Shown here: positions 13,544-20,261 of the stretch, in pieces
How positions within the stretch are numbered: the stretch's first letter is position 1
How the letters are laid out: every line of letters begins with the position of its first letter
DNA from: an uncultured Bacteroidota bacterium
GTDB lineage: Bacteria > Bacteroidota > Bacteroidia > Chitinophagales > Saprospiraceae
Assembly: GCA_937926185.1 (NCBI GenBank)
Contig: CALEYM010000448.1
Location: forward strand, 1-20,261
DNA: 20,261 nt
Direction of reading: 5' to 3'
Notes under the pieces: model-generated
Database searches by the model: none
What the model saw: the letters and a program-made list of their open reading frames with translations, nothing else
Told to the model about the DNA's origin: nothing
Position numbers and translations under genes: made by a program

Positions 13544-15148
13544 TTACATTCTGCTTGCCGAGCGAAAAATCCGGTTCCAGTTGATCCCTTCGCGCAGGTT
13601 GCCGTTTTTGGTGGAGAACCAGATAAACAGCGGTTTGCCCACTACGTGGTCGGCGGGCACGTAACCCCAGATGCGGGAGTCTTCCGAATTGTGCCGGTTG
13701 TCGCCCATCATCCAGTAGTAGTCCTGTTTGAAGGTATAGGTGGTGGTTTCGACGTTGTTGATAAAGAATTTGCCGTTGCGCACGACCATGTCGTTATTCT
13801 CATACACGCGGATGACGTGGTCGAAAAAGGGCAGGTTGTCTTCCGTGAGCGTGATGGTAGCGCCTTTTTTCGGGATATAAATGGGGCCGAAATCATCTAC
13901 CGACCAGTTGCCGTAGCGCGTGGCGTCGTTTGGAAAAATGCTGCCCGGCCGGGCGTCGGGCTGGTAGCGTTCGATGGTGATGTCGGGCCCGAACGATTTT
14001 ACTTTTTCCAACTGGGTGGCGTCAAGATTGTAATACAAGCGGTTTTTGTGCGGGATGGCGTCTTTCAGGCTGACACCGATCTCTTCCAGTTTTTTCAGGT
14101 TCAGGTTGCCGGTAGTATTTTTGATGTGATAGGCAAACTGAAGATGCTCGGGATTTTGCACGGCTTTACCGTTTATGTACACTTGTCCGCCGCGTATCTG
14201 CAGGCTGTCGCCGGGCAAGCCGATACAACGTTTGATGTAGTGGTCTTTTTTATCCAGTGGCCGCGCCACGACTTTAGGCGTGGGGGGCAAGGGTTGATCG
14301 GCGCCGCGGAAACTATCCATGATCCGGCGCCATTGATAGATATCGTAAGTGCGGTCGGGAAAAATGATGACGCTGTCGCCGGCGGGGAAATTGAACACGA
14401 CCGGTTCGTTGTGGTCAATACTTTCAATAGCCGGCAGGCGCCAGTAGGGGAGTGATGGTTTGGTAAAATAGGATTCGCGGGCCAGCAGGCCGCTGCCGGT
14501 GCTGAAACGGTTGTGCACCAACGGAAATTGCAGTACCGTCATGGGTGTGCGGATGCCATAGTGCGCTTTACTCACAAACAGGTAATCGCCCACTTTCAGG
14601 GTGCCTTCCATGGAGGAGGTGGGGATCACGTAAGCTTCGATCAGGAACATCCGGATAAATGCGGCGGCAAATACGGCGAAAATGATCGCCTCGGTCCATT
14701 CGCGCAGTTGCGATTTTTGGAAAGGGTTTTCCGCTTCCAGTTTCCGGAGGGCTACTTTGTCTTTTTTTTCCTGCGCTTCGTGGTACTGGCGGTGGTATAT
14801 GCGCTCGCGCTCGAGTATGGGGCCTTCGTATTTGTCCTTCGGGTTTTGTCCGATCAGAAAAAACGGGATCGGCGCATAAATTACCGACAGCACCGACTGC
14901 CAGAAACCGTGTTTGCCAAAAGAGCGCGCCATATCTATACAAAGGCCTGCATAGATAAATATATTGACGATTGGAAACAGCAGCCAGGCGGCAAACCAGG
15001 GTTTTCGCCCCACCATTTTGCACCATTCCGTGGCGGCCAGACCGGGCACGAGGGCTTTCCATCCGGGTATGCCGGCTTTTTCAAATAATTTCATCATGCT
15101 CAGGCCGAGCAGGATGTACAGAACAATCAGGAAAATAAGTACCGACAT
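13544..15148 (-). CDS. lepB: Signal peptidase I with N-terminal DUF5684-like membrane domain
   Basis: A 534-residue inner-membrane serine protease that removes signal peptides from exported proteins, including the secreted proteins in this window. Residues 1-100 form a multi-helix membrane domain (DUF5684-like: GIPGWKALVPGLAATEWCKM, hydrophobic segments at about 1-18, 51-70 and 83-100). A charged linker (105-150) leads to a further membrane segment (152-172). Catalytic Ser179 is in PTSSMEGTL and the general-base Lys306 in HYIKRCIGLPGDS; GDNRHNSEDSR at 482-492 is the conserved C-terminal box. It is much longer than the 324-residue E. coli enzyme because of the extra N-terminal domain and an insertion of over 150 residues before the GDNR box; both features are common in Bacteroidota. 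A candidate promoter precedes the ATG at 15148. It appears to be transcribed alone. Confidence 0.95.
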   Translation of the reverse strand: MSVLIFLIVLYILLGLSMMKLFEKAGIPGWKALVPGLAATEWCKMVGRKPWFAAWLLFPIVNIFIYAGLCIDMARSFGKHGFWQSVLSVIYAPIPFFLIGQNPKDKYEGPILERERIYHRQYHEAQEKKDKVALRKLEAENPFQKSQLREWTEAIIFAVFAAAFIRMFLIEAYVIPTSSMEGTLKVGDYLFVSKAHYGIRTPMTVLQFPLVHNRFSTGSGLLARESYFTKPSLPYWRLPAIESIDHNEPVVFNFPAGDSVIIFPDRTYDIYQWRRIMDSFRGADQPLPPTPKVVARPLDKKDHYIKRCIGLPGDSLQIRGGQVYINGKAVQNPEHLQFAYHIKNTTGNLNLKKLEEIGVSLKDAIPHKNRLYYNLDATQLEKVKSFGPDITIERYQPDARPGSIFPNDATRYGNWSVDDFGPIYIPKKGATITLTEDNLPFFDHVIRVYENNDMVVRNGKFFINNVETTTYTFKQDYYWMMGDNRHNSEDSRIWGYVPADHVVGKPLFIWFSTKNGNLREGINWNRIFRSASRM

Positions 15149-15190
15149 GGTGTGCAGGATATGATCGTCAAGTTAAATGGTCGGGGCAAT

Positions 15191-15220
15191 CAAAAATGAG
15201 CATTAAGAGATCGGGCGCAA
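15191..15220 (-). promoter_or_regulatory. Candidate lepB promoter
   Basis: On the minus strand TTG (15218-15220), a 19-nt spacer and CATTTTTG (15191-15198; one mismatch to TAnnTTTG) would give a leader of about 36 nt. Confidence 0.4.
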
Positions 15221-15309
15221 AATTACCAGCCGTGGTTTTCTGGCCTGTAACCGTTCGACAATTGTATTATAAATGTCGATTGAGAGGGTGTGTTCAACCC
15301 CTTGGCGTC

Positions 15310-15344
15310 AAGTCGTAAGTCGTAGGTCGTAAGTCTTAAGTCGT
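15310..15344. repeat. 7-bp tandem array, five AAGTCGT units
   Basis: Units at 15310, 15317, 15324, 15331 and 15338 read AAGTCGT, AAGTCGT, AGGTCGT, AAGTCTT and AAGTCGT. The last two codons and the stop of the minus-strand gene at 15336 (T-T-stop) are encoded by the array. Confidence 0.95.
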
Positions 15345-16724
15345 TTTCCTTTTCTTCCGCCGTGTTTTGAACATTTCCACCACTTCTTTTTCTTTCAAAA
15401 ATCCCAGGTCGACAAACTGGGTCGACACGAATTTTTTCACGTCCTGGTAGTCCTTGGCTCGTTTATCGGTAAATACGCGAAGTAGTTTGTTCACATAGTT
15501 CATCGACATTTTTTCGACGGACTGGTTGAACTGCTGGTTGCTGAATATCTTCATGTAGATGCCGAATATTTTGGTGAGTTCGAAATAATCGGCGTACTCG
15601 CGTTCCGTGAGGCCTTTGATGAGGCGTGCAAAGTAGTTGAGGATGAGCTGCCGGAGGCAGGTGCTTTCGATCGAAAGGCCTTCGTGGGTGTTATAGAAAT
15701 CCTGCACTGCCTCGATGGTGTCCGGATGGACGTAACCCATGCTGTGCACTTTGTCGGCAATGCGGTAGAAGTCGGAAATTTTGTCTGCTATTGTCTTATC
15801 GATCATGGCGCTCACGCGGTTGTCGTGGTCGGCGTCCATGGCGGGATTGGACTTGGTGAGAGAGGCGAGGAACGTCAGGTATTTTTCATCGAATTCCGGA
15901 AAAGCCTTGCGTTCGCGGGCGAAGTGAGTGGCAAACGTTTTTTGTTCTTCGGCATCCAGGTTGATAAAGTTGCCGTAGAGAGCCAGCATTTCCAGGTATT
16001 CTTCGGTGTTATGGAATTCTTTTTTATCCAGAAAACCCTTGATTTGTTCTTTCAGGCTGGTGTTGTCGCCGCCCACCTCAAAACGTTTGAGCAGGAATTG
16101 CCGCAGGGCGGAGAAATTGGCTTTCATTTCCCCGAGGTTCTTTGGAAAATCGGCGGAGTAGTACAGTTCGTTGCGGAACTGGTTGGAGTAGCGGTTGTAC
16201 AACTCCATGCGGTCTTTCAGGTCGCGGAACCGGTCGCTTTTCAGTTGCTGCAGAAAATAGCGGATGCGCTTATTTTCGATGAGACTCATCAGGTTGGTAA
16301 TCCAGATATCGCTGCTCAGGGCGAATCCGACCTGTATGCTTTGTCCGATGCGTTTTTTCAATTGTTCGAAGTGCGGGCTTTGACACATGGCCAGCAAAAT
16401 ATCTTTAAAGTGGTCGTTCGGGCGCACGTAGCGGTATTGGTCGCTGATCTCGCCGCGCAACACGGCATAGCCCAGCACCCTTGGGAGGTATAAGCCCTCA
16501 AAAACGGGTTCGAGCAGGTATTTTTCAAAGGTGACCAGTTGCAGTGGCGCTTCCGCGGCCACTTCGTGATGGAGGTTGGACAACTGGTGCTCGAACTCCT
16601 GGCGCAATTCGTTGTAATATTCGTCTTCCTCTTCTTCGAGGTATTGCGCCAGAGCGGGGGCGTCCTGAATGGCAGTGGCAATTTCATTCAGACGGTTGTA
16701 GTATTTTTCGTCTAAGGGCTGCAT
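15336..16724 (-). CDS. Unrecognised helical protein, 462 residues
   Basis: I cannot assign a family. The protein starts MQPLDEKYYNRLNEIATAIQ, has no signal peptide or membrane segment, and is largely helical with many Glu, Lys, Phe, Tyr and Leu residues. Notable stretches are EEEEDEYYNELRQEFEHQLS near the start, ADKVHSMGYVHPDTIEAVQD in the middle, and a very basic C-terminus (FKTRRKKRKTT) that could contact nucleic acid (inference). The frame is open to 16826, but the upstream residues cover a terminator hairpin and are not credible; the ATG at 16724 is chosen. It follows rpsP after 110 bp, with an rpsP terminator just before its start and no clear promoter of its own, so it may depend on read-through. 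In many bacteria rimM/trmD follow rpsP; here they do not. The C-terminal codons lie in a heptamer array. Confidence 0.75.
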   Translation of the reverse strand: MQPLDEKYYNRLNEIATAIQDAPALAQYLEEEEDEYYNELRQEFEHQLSNLHHEVAAEAPLQLVTFEKYLLEPVFEGLYLPRVLGYAVLRGEISDQYRYVRPNDHFKDILLAMCQSPHFEQLKKRIGQSIQVGFALSSDIWITNLMSLIENKRIRYFLQQLKSDRFRDLKDRMELYNRYSNQFRNELYYSADFPKNLGEMKANFSALRQFLLKRFEVGGDNTSLKEQIKGFLDKKEFHNTEEYLEMLALYGNFINLDAEEQKTFATHFARERKAFPEFDEKYLTFLASLTKSNPAMDADHDNRVSAMIDKTIADKISDFYRIADKVHSMGYVHPDTIEAVQDFYNTHEGLSIESTCLRQLILNYFARLIKGLTEREYADYFELTKIFGIYMKIFSNQQFNQSVEKMSMNYVNKLLRVFTDKRAKDYQDVKKFVSTQFVDLGFLKEKEVVEMFKTRRKKRKTT

Positions 16725-16740
16725 AAAATTGTTTTTTTTG

Positions 16741-16782
16741 AAAAAAGACCTGGCAAAGCAACCAAAGGCTTTGCCAGGTCTT
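16741..16782 (-). terminator. Strong intrinsic terminator after rpsP
   Basis: A perfect 15-bp stem (arms 16745-16759 and 16768-16782, AAGACCTGGCAAAGC and its complement) with an 8-nt loop is followed, in minus-strand direction, by a run of six T. The T-tract ends only 16 nt before the start codon of the next gene at 16724. Confidence 0.9.
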
Positions 16783-16834
16783 GTTAACCCGTAAAATATG
16801 GAGGCAAAAGTAAAAACTCCTGCCAAAGTTCATT

Positions 16835-17563
16835 TTATTCTTCCGTTTTTTCTTCGGTAGCCGGCGTTTCCGGTTCGGCAGCCGGGGTAGCTTCTTCCGC
16901 GGCCGGGGCAGCTTCTTCCGTCGGGGCTTCCGCGGCGACAGCCTCCACCACCGGGGCGGTTTCTTCTGCTACCGGGGTTGCCTCTTCCACTACCGGTGCG
17001 GTTTCTTCCACTGCCGGGGTTGCCTCTTCCACAATCGGAGCGGTTTCTTCTGCTGACGGCGCCGCCTCTTCGGCAGCAGCCAATGCCGGTTCCTCCGCCG
17101 CTACTTCAGCGGGGGCAGCTGCTTCGACAACCGGGGCCAGTTTGGCCTTTGTTTTCGGCGTACCGTCTACGGCGGCAATGAGCTGGCGTTTTTTCTCAGC
17201 CGTAGCCTCACGGCGTTTGGCAATACGGCTTTCTTTTTCTTCCAGCCAGGCGTTGAGCCTGGCCTCGGCTTGCTCTTCGGTGAGGGCGCCTTTTTTTACA
17301 CCCAGGGCCAGATGTTTTTGATACAGTACGCCTTTAAAGCGCAGAATGGCATTCACGGTATCCGTCGGTTGAGCGCCTTGCATCAGCCATTCGTAGGCTT
17401 TTTCGCGGTTCAACTCGATGGTGGCGGGTACGGTGAGGGGGTTGTAGGTGCCGAGTTTTTCGATGAAACGGCCGTCACGCGGAGAGCGGGCGTCGGCGGC
17501 AACGATGTGGTAGAAAGGGGCTTTTTTACGTCCTTTGCGTTGGAGGCGCAGTTTTACTGCCAT
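16835..17563 (-). CDS. rpsP: 30S ribosomal protein S16 with long acidic tail
   Basis: A 242-residue protein. Residues 1-80 are a normal S16 (AVKLRLQRKGRKKAPFYHIV, DARSPRDGRFIEKLGTYNP, NREKAYEWLMQGAQPTDTV, ILRFKGVLYQKH), which binds 16S rRNA and is needed for 30S assembly. Residues 90-135 are a charged helix (TEEQAEARLNAWLEEKESRI AKRRE). From about 142 the tail is almost only Ala, Glu, Pro, Thr and Val, with a 14-residue repeat (EEATPVAEETAPVV-like). E. coli S16 has 82 residues; Bacteroidota versions are known to be longer, but this tail is extreme. It is strongly acidic and probably disordered, which is odd for a ribosomal protein. The promoter is a good Bacteroidota match and the leader has a hairpin. 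The gene is divergent from a large T9SS protein. Confidence 0.97.
   Translation of the reverse strand: MAVKLRLQRKGRKKAPFYHIVAADARSPRDGRFIEKLGTYNPLTVPATIELNREKAYEWLMQGAQPTDTVNAILRFKGVLYQKHLALGVKKGALTEEQAEARLNAWLEEKESRIAKRREATAEKKRQLIAAVDGTPKTKAKLAPVVEAAAPAEVAAEEPALAAAEEAAPSAEETAPIVEEATPAVEETAPVVEEATPVAEETAPVVEAVAAEAPTEEAAPAAEEATPAAEPETPATEEKTEE
16951..17055. repeat. 42-bp in-frame tandem repeat in the S16 tail
   Basis: Units begin at 16951, 16993 and 17035 with the common core CGG-GCGGTTTCTTC and differ at a few positions; about 2.5 copies are present. The 42-bp unit equals 14 codons, so copy-number change would keep the frame. Confidence 0.9.
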
Positions 17564-17602
17564 GGATAACGAAAATTTTAAAAAGTGAAGAGATAAAATC
17601 TC

Positions 17603-17633
17603 GCCCGGTTACTTATTGAAAATAACGCCGGGC
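17603..17633 (-). promoter_or_regulatory. Hairpin in the rpsP leader
   Basis: GCCCG (17603-17607) pairs with CGGGC (17629-17633) and GTTA (17608-17611) with TAAC (17623-17626), with a 2-nt bulge and an 11-nt loop. It lies near the 5' end of the predicted ~76-nt rpsP leader and could be a regulatory or stabilising structure (inference). Confidence 0.4.
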
Positions 17634-17646
17634 TTTTCGAGCGCGC
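17626..17646 (+). repeat. 21-bp exact direct repeat, copy 1 (rpsP leader)
   Basis: The 21 bases 17626-17646 (containing CCGGGCTTTTCGAGCGCG) recur exactly at 17995-18015, 369 bp away on the same strand. This copy abuts the rpsP -7 box. Confidence 0.95.
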
Positions 17647-17677
17647 AAAGATACGTCAATACAACTTATAAAACCAA
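17646..17677 (-). promoter_or_regulatory. rpsP promoter
   Basis: On the minus strand TTG (17675-17677, within TTTGG), a 21-nt spacer and TATCTTTG (17646-17653) match the Bacteroidota consensus. Transcription would start near 17639, giving a leader of about 76 nt. Confidence 0.65.
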
Positions 17678-17686
17678 ACATCGTTT

Positions 17687-17695
17687 TATTTTTTG
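17687..17695 (+). promoter_or_regulatory. Weak candidate -7 element of the last gene
   Basis: TATTTTTTG resembles TAnnTTTG with one extra T, and no TTG lies at the usual distance upstream. It would give a leader of about 55 nt before the ATG at 17756. Confidence 0.25.
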
Positions 17696-17755
17696 CACTC
17701 AAACGCCCTTCATGCCGATTAATATTTTAATGGAACCGCACAATCTGCCCAGCCG

Positions 17756-20261
17756 ATGCGTCTTTTGGTTTTATTGCTTCTCCCCGTCTTTGTTCAATCC
17801 CAAACCGTCCATCTTTCCGGAGTGATCAACCGTTATGCCGCCGTTCTGGCCATCGATACGTGCAGTGGCCGGATCGATGTCCCGGACACCGCGGGGTTTC
17901 GGGCGGACGACAACATCCTGCTGATACAGATGCAGGGCGCGGTCATTTCCGCTAATAACGATGCCGGTTTCGGGCAGGTAGCCGAACTGAAAAGCGCCGG
18001 GCTTTTCGAGCGCGCCGTTGTGGACTCGGTGGCCGCGGGGGCTATTTTTCTCCGGGGCCGCTTGTTGAACCGGTACGATGCAGCCGGAAAAGTGCAGGCA
18101 GTGAGTATGCCGCATTTCCATCAGGCAGTGGTGACCGATACGCTTCGCCCCAAACCCTGGGACGGCCTTACCGGTGGTATTCTCGCATTTGCCGTAACAA
18201 ACACCCTGACGCTCGATGCGCCCGCGGTTGCCGATGGGGCCGGCTTCAGAGGCGGCGCCGATTATCTGGCGCCGGTGAACAATTGTACCTGGCTGATCGG
18301 AGAATCCGGGTACTACTACCCGGCCGGTAACTGGCGGGGGGCATACAAGGGCGAGGGCGTTGCCGCGGTCGATTCCAGTAAAATATTGGGCAGGGGCCCG
18401 CAAGCCAACGGCGGCGGCGGCGGCAACGACCATAACGCCGGCGGCGGCGGCGGTAGCAATGCCGGCCCGGGCGGTGTTGGCGGTGATAATGACGAACCGG
18501 CTACTTTCGGCTGTGACGGGTATTTTCCGGGTTTGCCCGGCTATATTCTTGTTCCGGATAGCCTTCGTCTTTTCATGGGCGGCGGCGGTGGAGCAGGGCA
18601 TGCCAACAATAACCTGACTTCCCGGGGTGGAAACGGCGGCGGTATCATTTTGATAGAAGCGGGCCGGATAGAGGGTTCCAGGCCTTTCATTTCGGCCAAC
18701 GGCCTGCCGGGCAGCGCCGCCAACGGCGACGGCGGGGGTGGGGGAGGAGCCGGCGGTACGATCTGGTTGCGAGTGGGCGATGCGCCGGGCAACATTCAGG
18801 TGTCGGCCGATGGCGGCGCGGGCGGCAATACCATTAATATTAACCAAAACCGCTGTTTCGGTCCCGGCGGCGGCGGTGGCGGCGGTTGTATTCGCACCAA
18901 GCTGCCCGGCATTCCGCTGCCGGCCGGCGGTGCTGCCGGGCAGATCACCCTGTCTTCAAACGGTTGCAACGGAGCGTCTTCGGGGGCAGTTGCCGGCTTG
19001 CCCGGTACCGTGTTGCCTTTGCCTTCGAACGGGTTGCCCGTGAGCGACCTTGCGCTTGCCCCGGAAATATGGAGCAACCCGGCAGATGTATCCGTATGTA
19101 CCGGTGATGCCGCCGGCTTTTTTGTGCTGACCAGCCCTGGCAACTGGCAATTTCAATGGGAAGTGAACACGGGAACCGGTTGGGCGCTGGTAGGGGCCGG
19201 TATGGGTTTTACGGGTTTTTTATTGCCTCATCTGCAAATTCCTTCATCGAACGCCGGTATGGACGGTTACCGGTTCCGCTGCGCTGTTTGGCGCCCCGGC
19301 TGTTCCATCATCTTCTCAACCGAAGCAATGTTGGCGGTAGCAGCACTTCCCGTGGCCGATTTTGAGGTGACGCTGAACGGCAAAACCGCCATTTTTGATA
19401 ACCTTTCGCAATATGCCACATCCTATTGGTGGGATTTTGGCGACGGAACCGGCAGTACGCTCGATTCGCCGGAACACGAATATGCCGAACCGGGTACCTA
19501 TACCGTAACTATATATGCGGTGTCATGGTGCGATACCGCCGTGTTTTCCGAAACGATCAATTTGCTGACGGCGCCGGTGGCAGGCTTTTCGGCGCCGGAT
19601 TCAACCGCCGGTTGCGAGTCCGTTCAGGTTGCGTTTGCCAATCAGTCATCCACCAATGCGACCGGCTACATCTGGTTTTTCCCGGGCGGCGTACCGGCCA
19701 CTTCTTCCGACACGAACCCGGTGGTGACATTTGCCGTTTCGGGCACTTACACCGTAACCCTGATCGCCGTGAACGCGGCAGGGGCGGATACCGCGGTGCA
19801 AGAGATTGAGGTGCGGATATTGGGCTACCCCTCGGCGGATTTTTCCCATACTTTTCTGGGGGGAGGTCTTGTATCTTTTACCAATTTGAGCCAGAATGCC
19901 GATTCCTACACCTGGTATTTTGGCGACGACACCGATCCCGTGCAAACCAAAGACGCCCTGCACCAATACACTCAAAGCGGCGTGTTTACGGTAACGTTGG
20001 TAGTGGATAATTTTTGCGGCACAGCAGTTCTGCAAAAAACGATCGAGGTGATATTGACAGGAACAAAAACGCCGGCCGGCGAAGATGGCATCAGCGTGTT
20101 CCCCAATCCAACTTTTGGCGAGATATGCCTGACGCCGTTTTTTTCGATGACCGGCGCCGGTTTTCTAAAGGTGTTCGATCATAACGGCCGGCTTGTAATG
20201 ACCCAAAACCTGCCACCTGACATGATCTGGCCCCTTGACTTGTCCGGATTGCCGGCGGGTG
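17756..20261 (+). CDS. Glycine-rich PKD-domain T9SS surface protein (3' end beyond window)
   Basis: The frame starting at the ATG at 17756 stays open for 835 codons to the window edge. The signal peptide is MRLLVLLLLPVFVQSQ. Residues about 17-210 form a beta domain (LSGVINRYAAVLAIDTC, then DDNILLIQMQGAVISANN, ending GGILAFAVTNTLTLDAPAVA and DGAGFRGGADY), a layout I know from Bacteroidota surface proteins. Residues about 210-410 are glycine-rich with runs such as ANGGGGGND, AGGGGGSNAG, MGGGGGAGH and PGGGGGGGC. Then come an Ig-like region and three PKD-type domains (YWWDFGDGTG, GYIWFFPGG and YTWYFGDDTD mark them) at about residues 540-765. The T9SS sorting domain starts at VFPNP near 782; only roughly 15-25 residues should be missing. 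Antisense frames here are open because of GGC/GCC runs and are not genes. Upstream ATGs at 17713 and 17731 are in other frames or lack a signal peptide. Confidence 0.93.
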   Translation, partial: MRLLVLLLLPVFVQSQTVHLSGVINRYAAVLAIDTCSGRIDVPDTAGFRADDNILLIQMQGAVISANNDAGFGQVAELKSAGLFERAVVDSVAAGAIFLRGRLLNRYDAAGKVQAVSMPHFHQAVVTDTLRPKPWDGLTGGILAFAVTNTLTLDAPAVADGAGFRGGADYLAPVNNCTWLIGESGYYYPAGNWRGAYKGEGVAAVDSSKILGRGPQANGGGGGNDHNAGGGGGSNAGPGGVGGDNDEPATFGCDGYFPGLPGYILVPDSLRLFMGGGGGAGHANNNLTSRGGNGGGIILIEAGRIEGSRPFISANGLPGSAANGDGGGGGGAGGTIWLRVGDAPGNIQVSADGGAGGNTININQNRCFGPGGGGGGGCIRTKLPGIPLPAGGAAGQITLSSNGCNGASSGAVAGLPGTVLPLPSNGLPVSDLALAPEIWSNPADVSVCTGDAAGFFVLTSPGNWQFQWEVNTGTGWALVGAGMGFTGFLLPHLQIPSSNAGMDGYRFRCAVWRPGCSIIFSTEAMLAVAALPVADFEVTLNGKTAIFDNLSQYATSYWWDFGDGTGSTLDSPEHEYAEPGTYTVTIYAVSWCDTAVFSETINLLTAPVAGFSAPDSTAGCESVQVAFANQSSTNATGYIWFFPGGVPATSSDTNPVVTFAVSGTYTVTLIAVNAAGADTAVQEIEVRILGYPSADFSHTFLGGGLVSFTNLSQNADSYTWYFGDDTDPVQTKDALHQYTQSGVFTVTLVVDNFCGTAVLQKTIEVILTGTKTPAGEDGISVFPNPTFGEICLTPFFSMTGAGFLKVFDHNGRLVMTQNLPPDMIWPLDLSGLPAG
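17995..18015 (+). repeat. 21-bp exact direct repeat, copy 2 (coding region)
   Basis: Exact copy of 17626-17646, here encoding S-A-G-L-F-E-R-A inside the N-terminal domain of the last gene. Confidence 0.95.

Noticed and set aside
13646..14455. 269-codon + frame antisense to lepB
   Set aside because: Shadow of the signal peptidase coding strand; no promoter, signal or domain.
15684..16493. 269-codon + frame antisense to the 462-residue protein gene
   Set aside because: Composition is that of a shadow (VGV/FQV-rich reverse reading of helical protein codons); the minus-strand frame is longer and extends beyond it on both sides.
17771..18847. 358-codon minus frame opposite the last gene
   Set aside because: Created by GGC/GCC and GCC/GGC codon runs of the glycine-rich protein; the + frame has a signal peptide, PKD and sorting domains.

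Overview
The window looks like a chromosomal segment of a Bacteroidota bacterium, most likely of the Saprospiria/Chitinophagia side of the phylum (inference). Four large secreted proteins end in type IX secretion system (T9SS) C-terminal sorting domains, a system confined to this phylum. Several genes are preceded by the Bacteroidota promoter pattern TTG-(19 to 21 nt)-TAnnTTTG rather than by E. coli-type -35/-10 boxes, and Shine-Dalgarno sites are not evident. The DNA is moderately GC-rich, so long antisense shadow ORFs are common. No tRNA, rRNA, insertion sequence, CRISPR array or phage gene was seen.

Left part (1-3500, mostly + strand): a T9SS cargo protein; a small membrane-anchored LuxR-type regulator followed by a four-helix DUF4199 membrane protein; a strong terminator; a small predicted outer-membrane beta-barrel; and, on the minus strand, a 5'-truncated remnant of a histidine phosphatase.

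Middle (3501-11149): a minus-strand run with a choice-of-anchor-B T9SS protein, a Uma2-family nuclease-like protein and an unrecognised helical protein of 464 residues. An AT-rich divergent promoter region with a perfect palindrome follows, then a 1146-residue modular Ig/SprB-repeat adhesin with a T9SS sorting domain.

Right part (11171-20261): a multicopper oxidase with all copper motifs intact is divergent from a small secreted Cys/His-rich protein. The region between them carries two 21-bp direct repeats. Then come, on the minus strand, a large signal peptidase I (lepB), an unrecognised 462-residue protein and rpsP, which has an unusual ~100-residue acidic tail built on 42-bp DNA repeats. 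The last gene (17756 to the window edge, + strand) is an 835-residue glycine-rich, PKD-domain T9SS protein that lacks only its last residues.

Together the genes combine cell-surface/secretion functions (four T9SS cargoes, a beta-barrel, signal peptidase) with housekeeping (S16) and a possible copper-handling pair. The most interesting signals are: (1) the oxidase/Cys-His-rich divergent pair with its tandem operator-like repeats; (2) short tandem arrays (7, 8 or 10 bp period) lying in or just after the stop codons of four genes; (3) a 21-bp exact repeat linking the rpsP leader to the coding region of the neighbouring secreted protein; (4) the S16 tail; and (5) the membrane LuxR/DUF4199 cassette.
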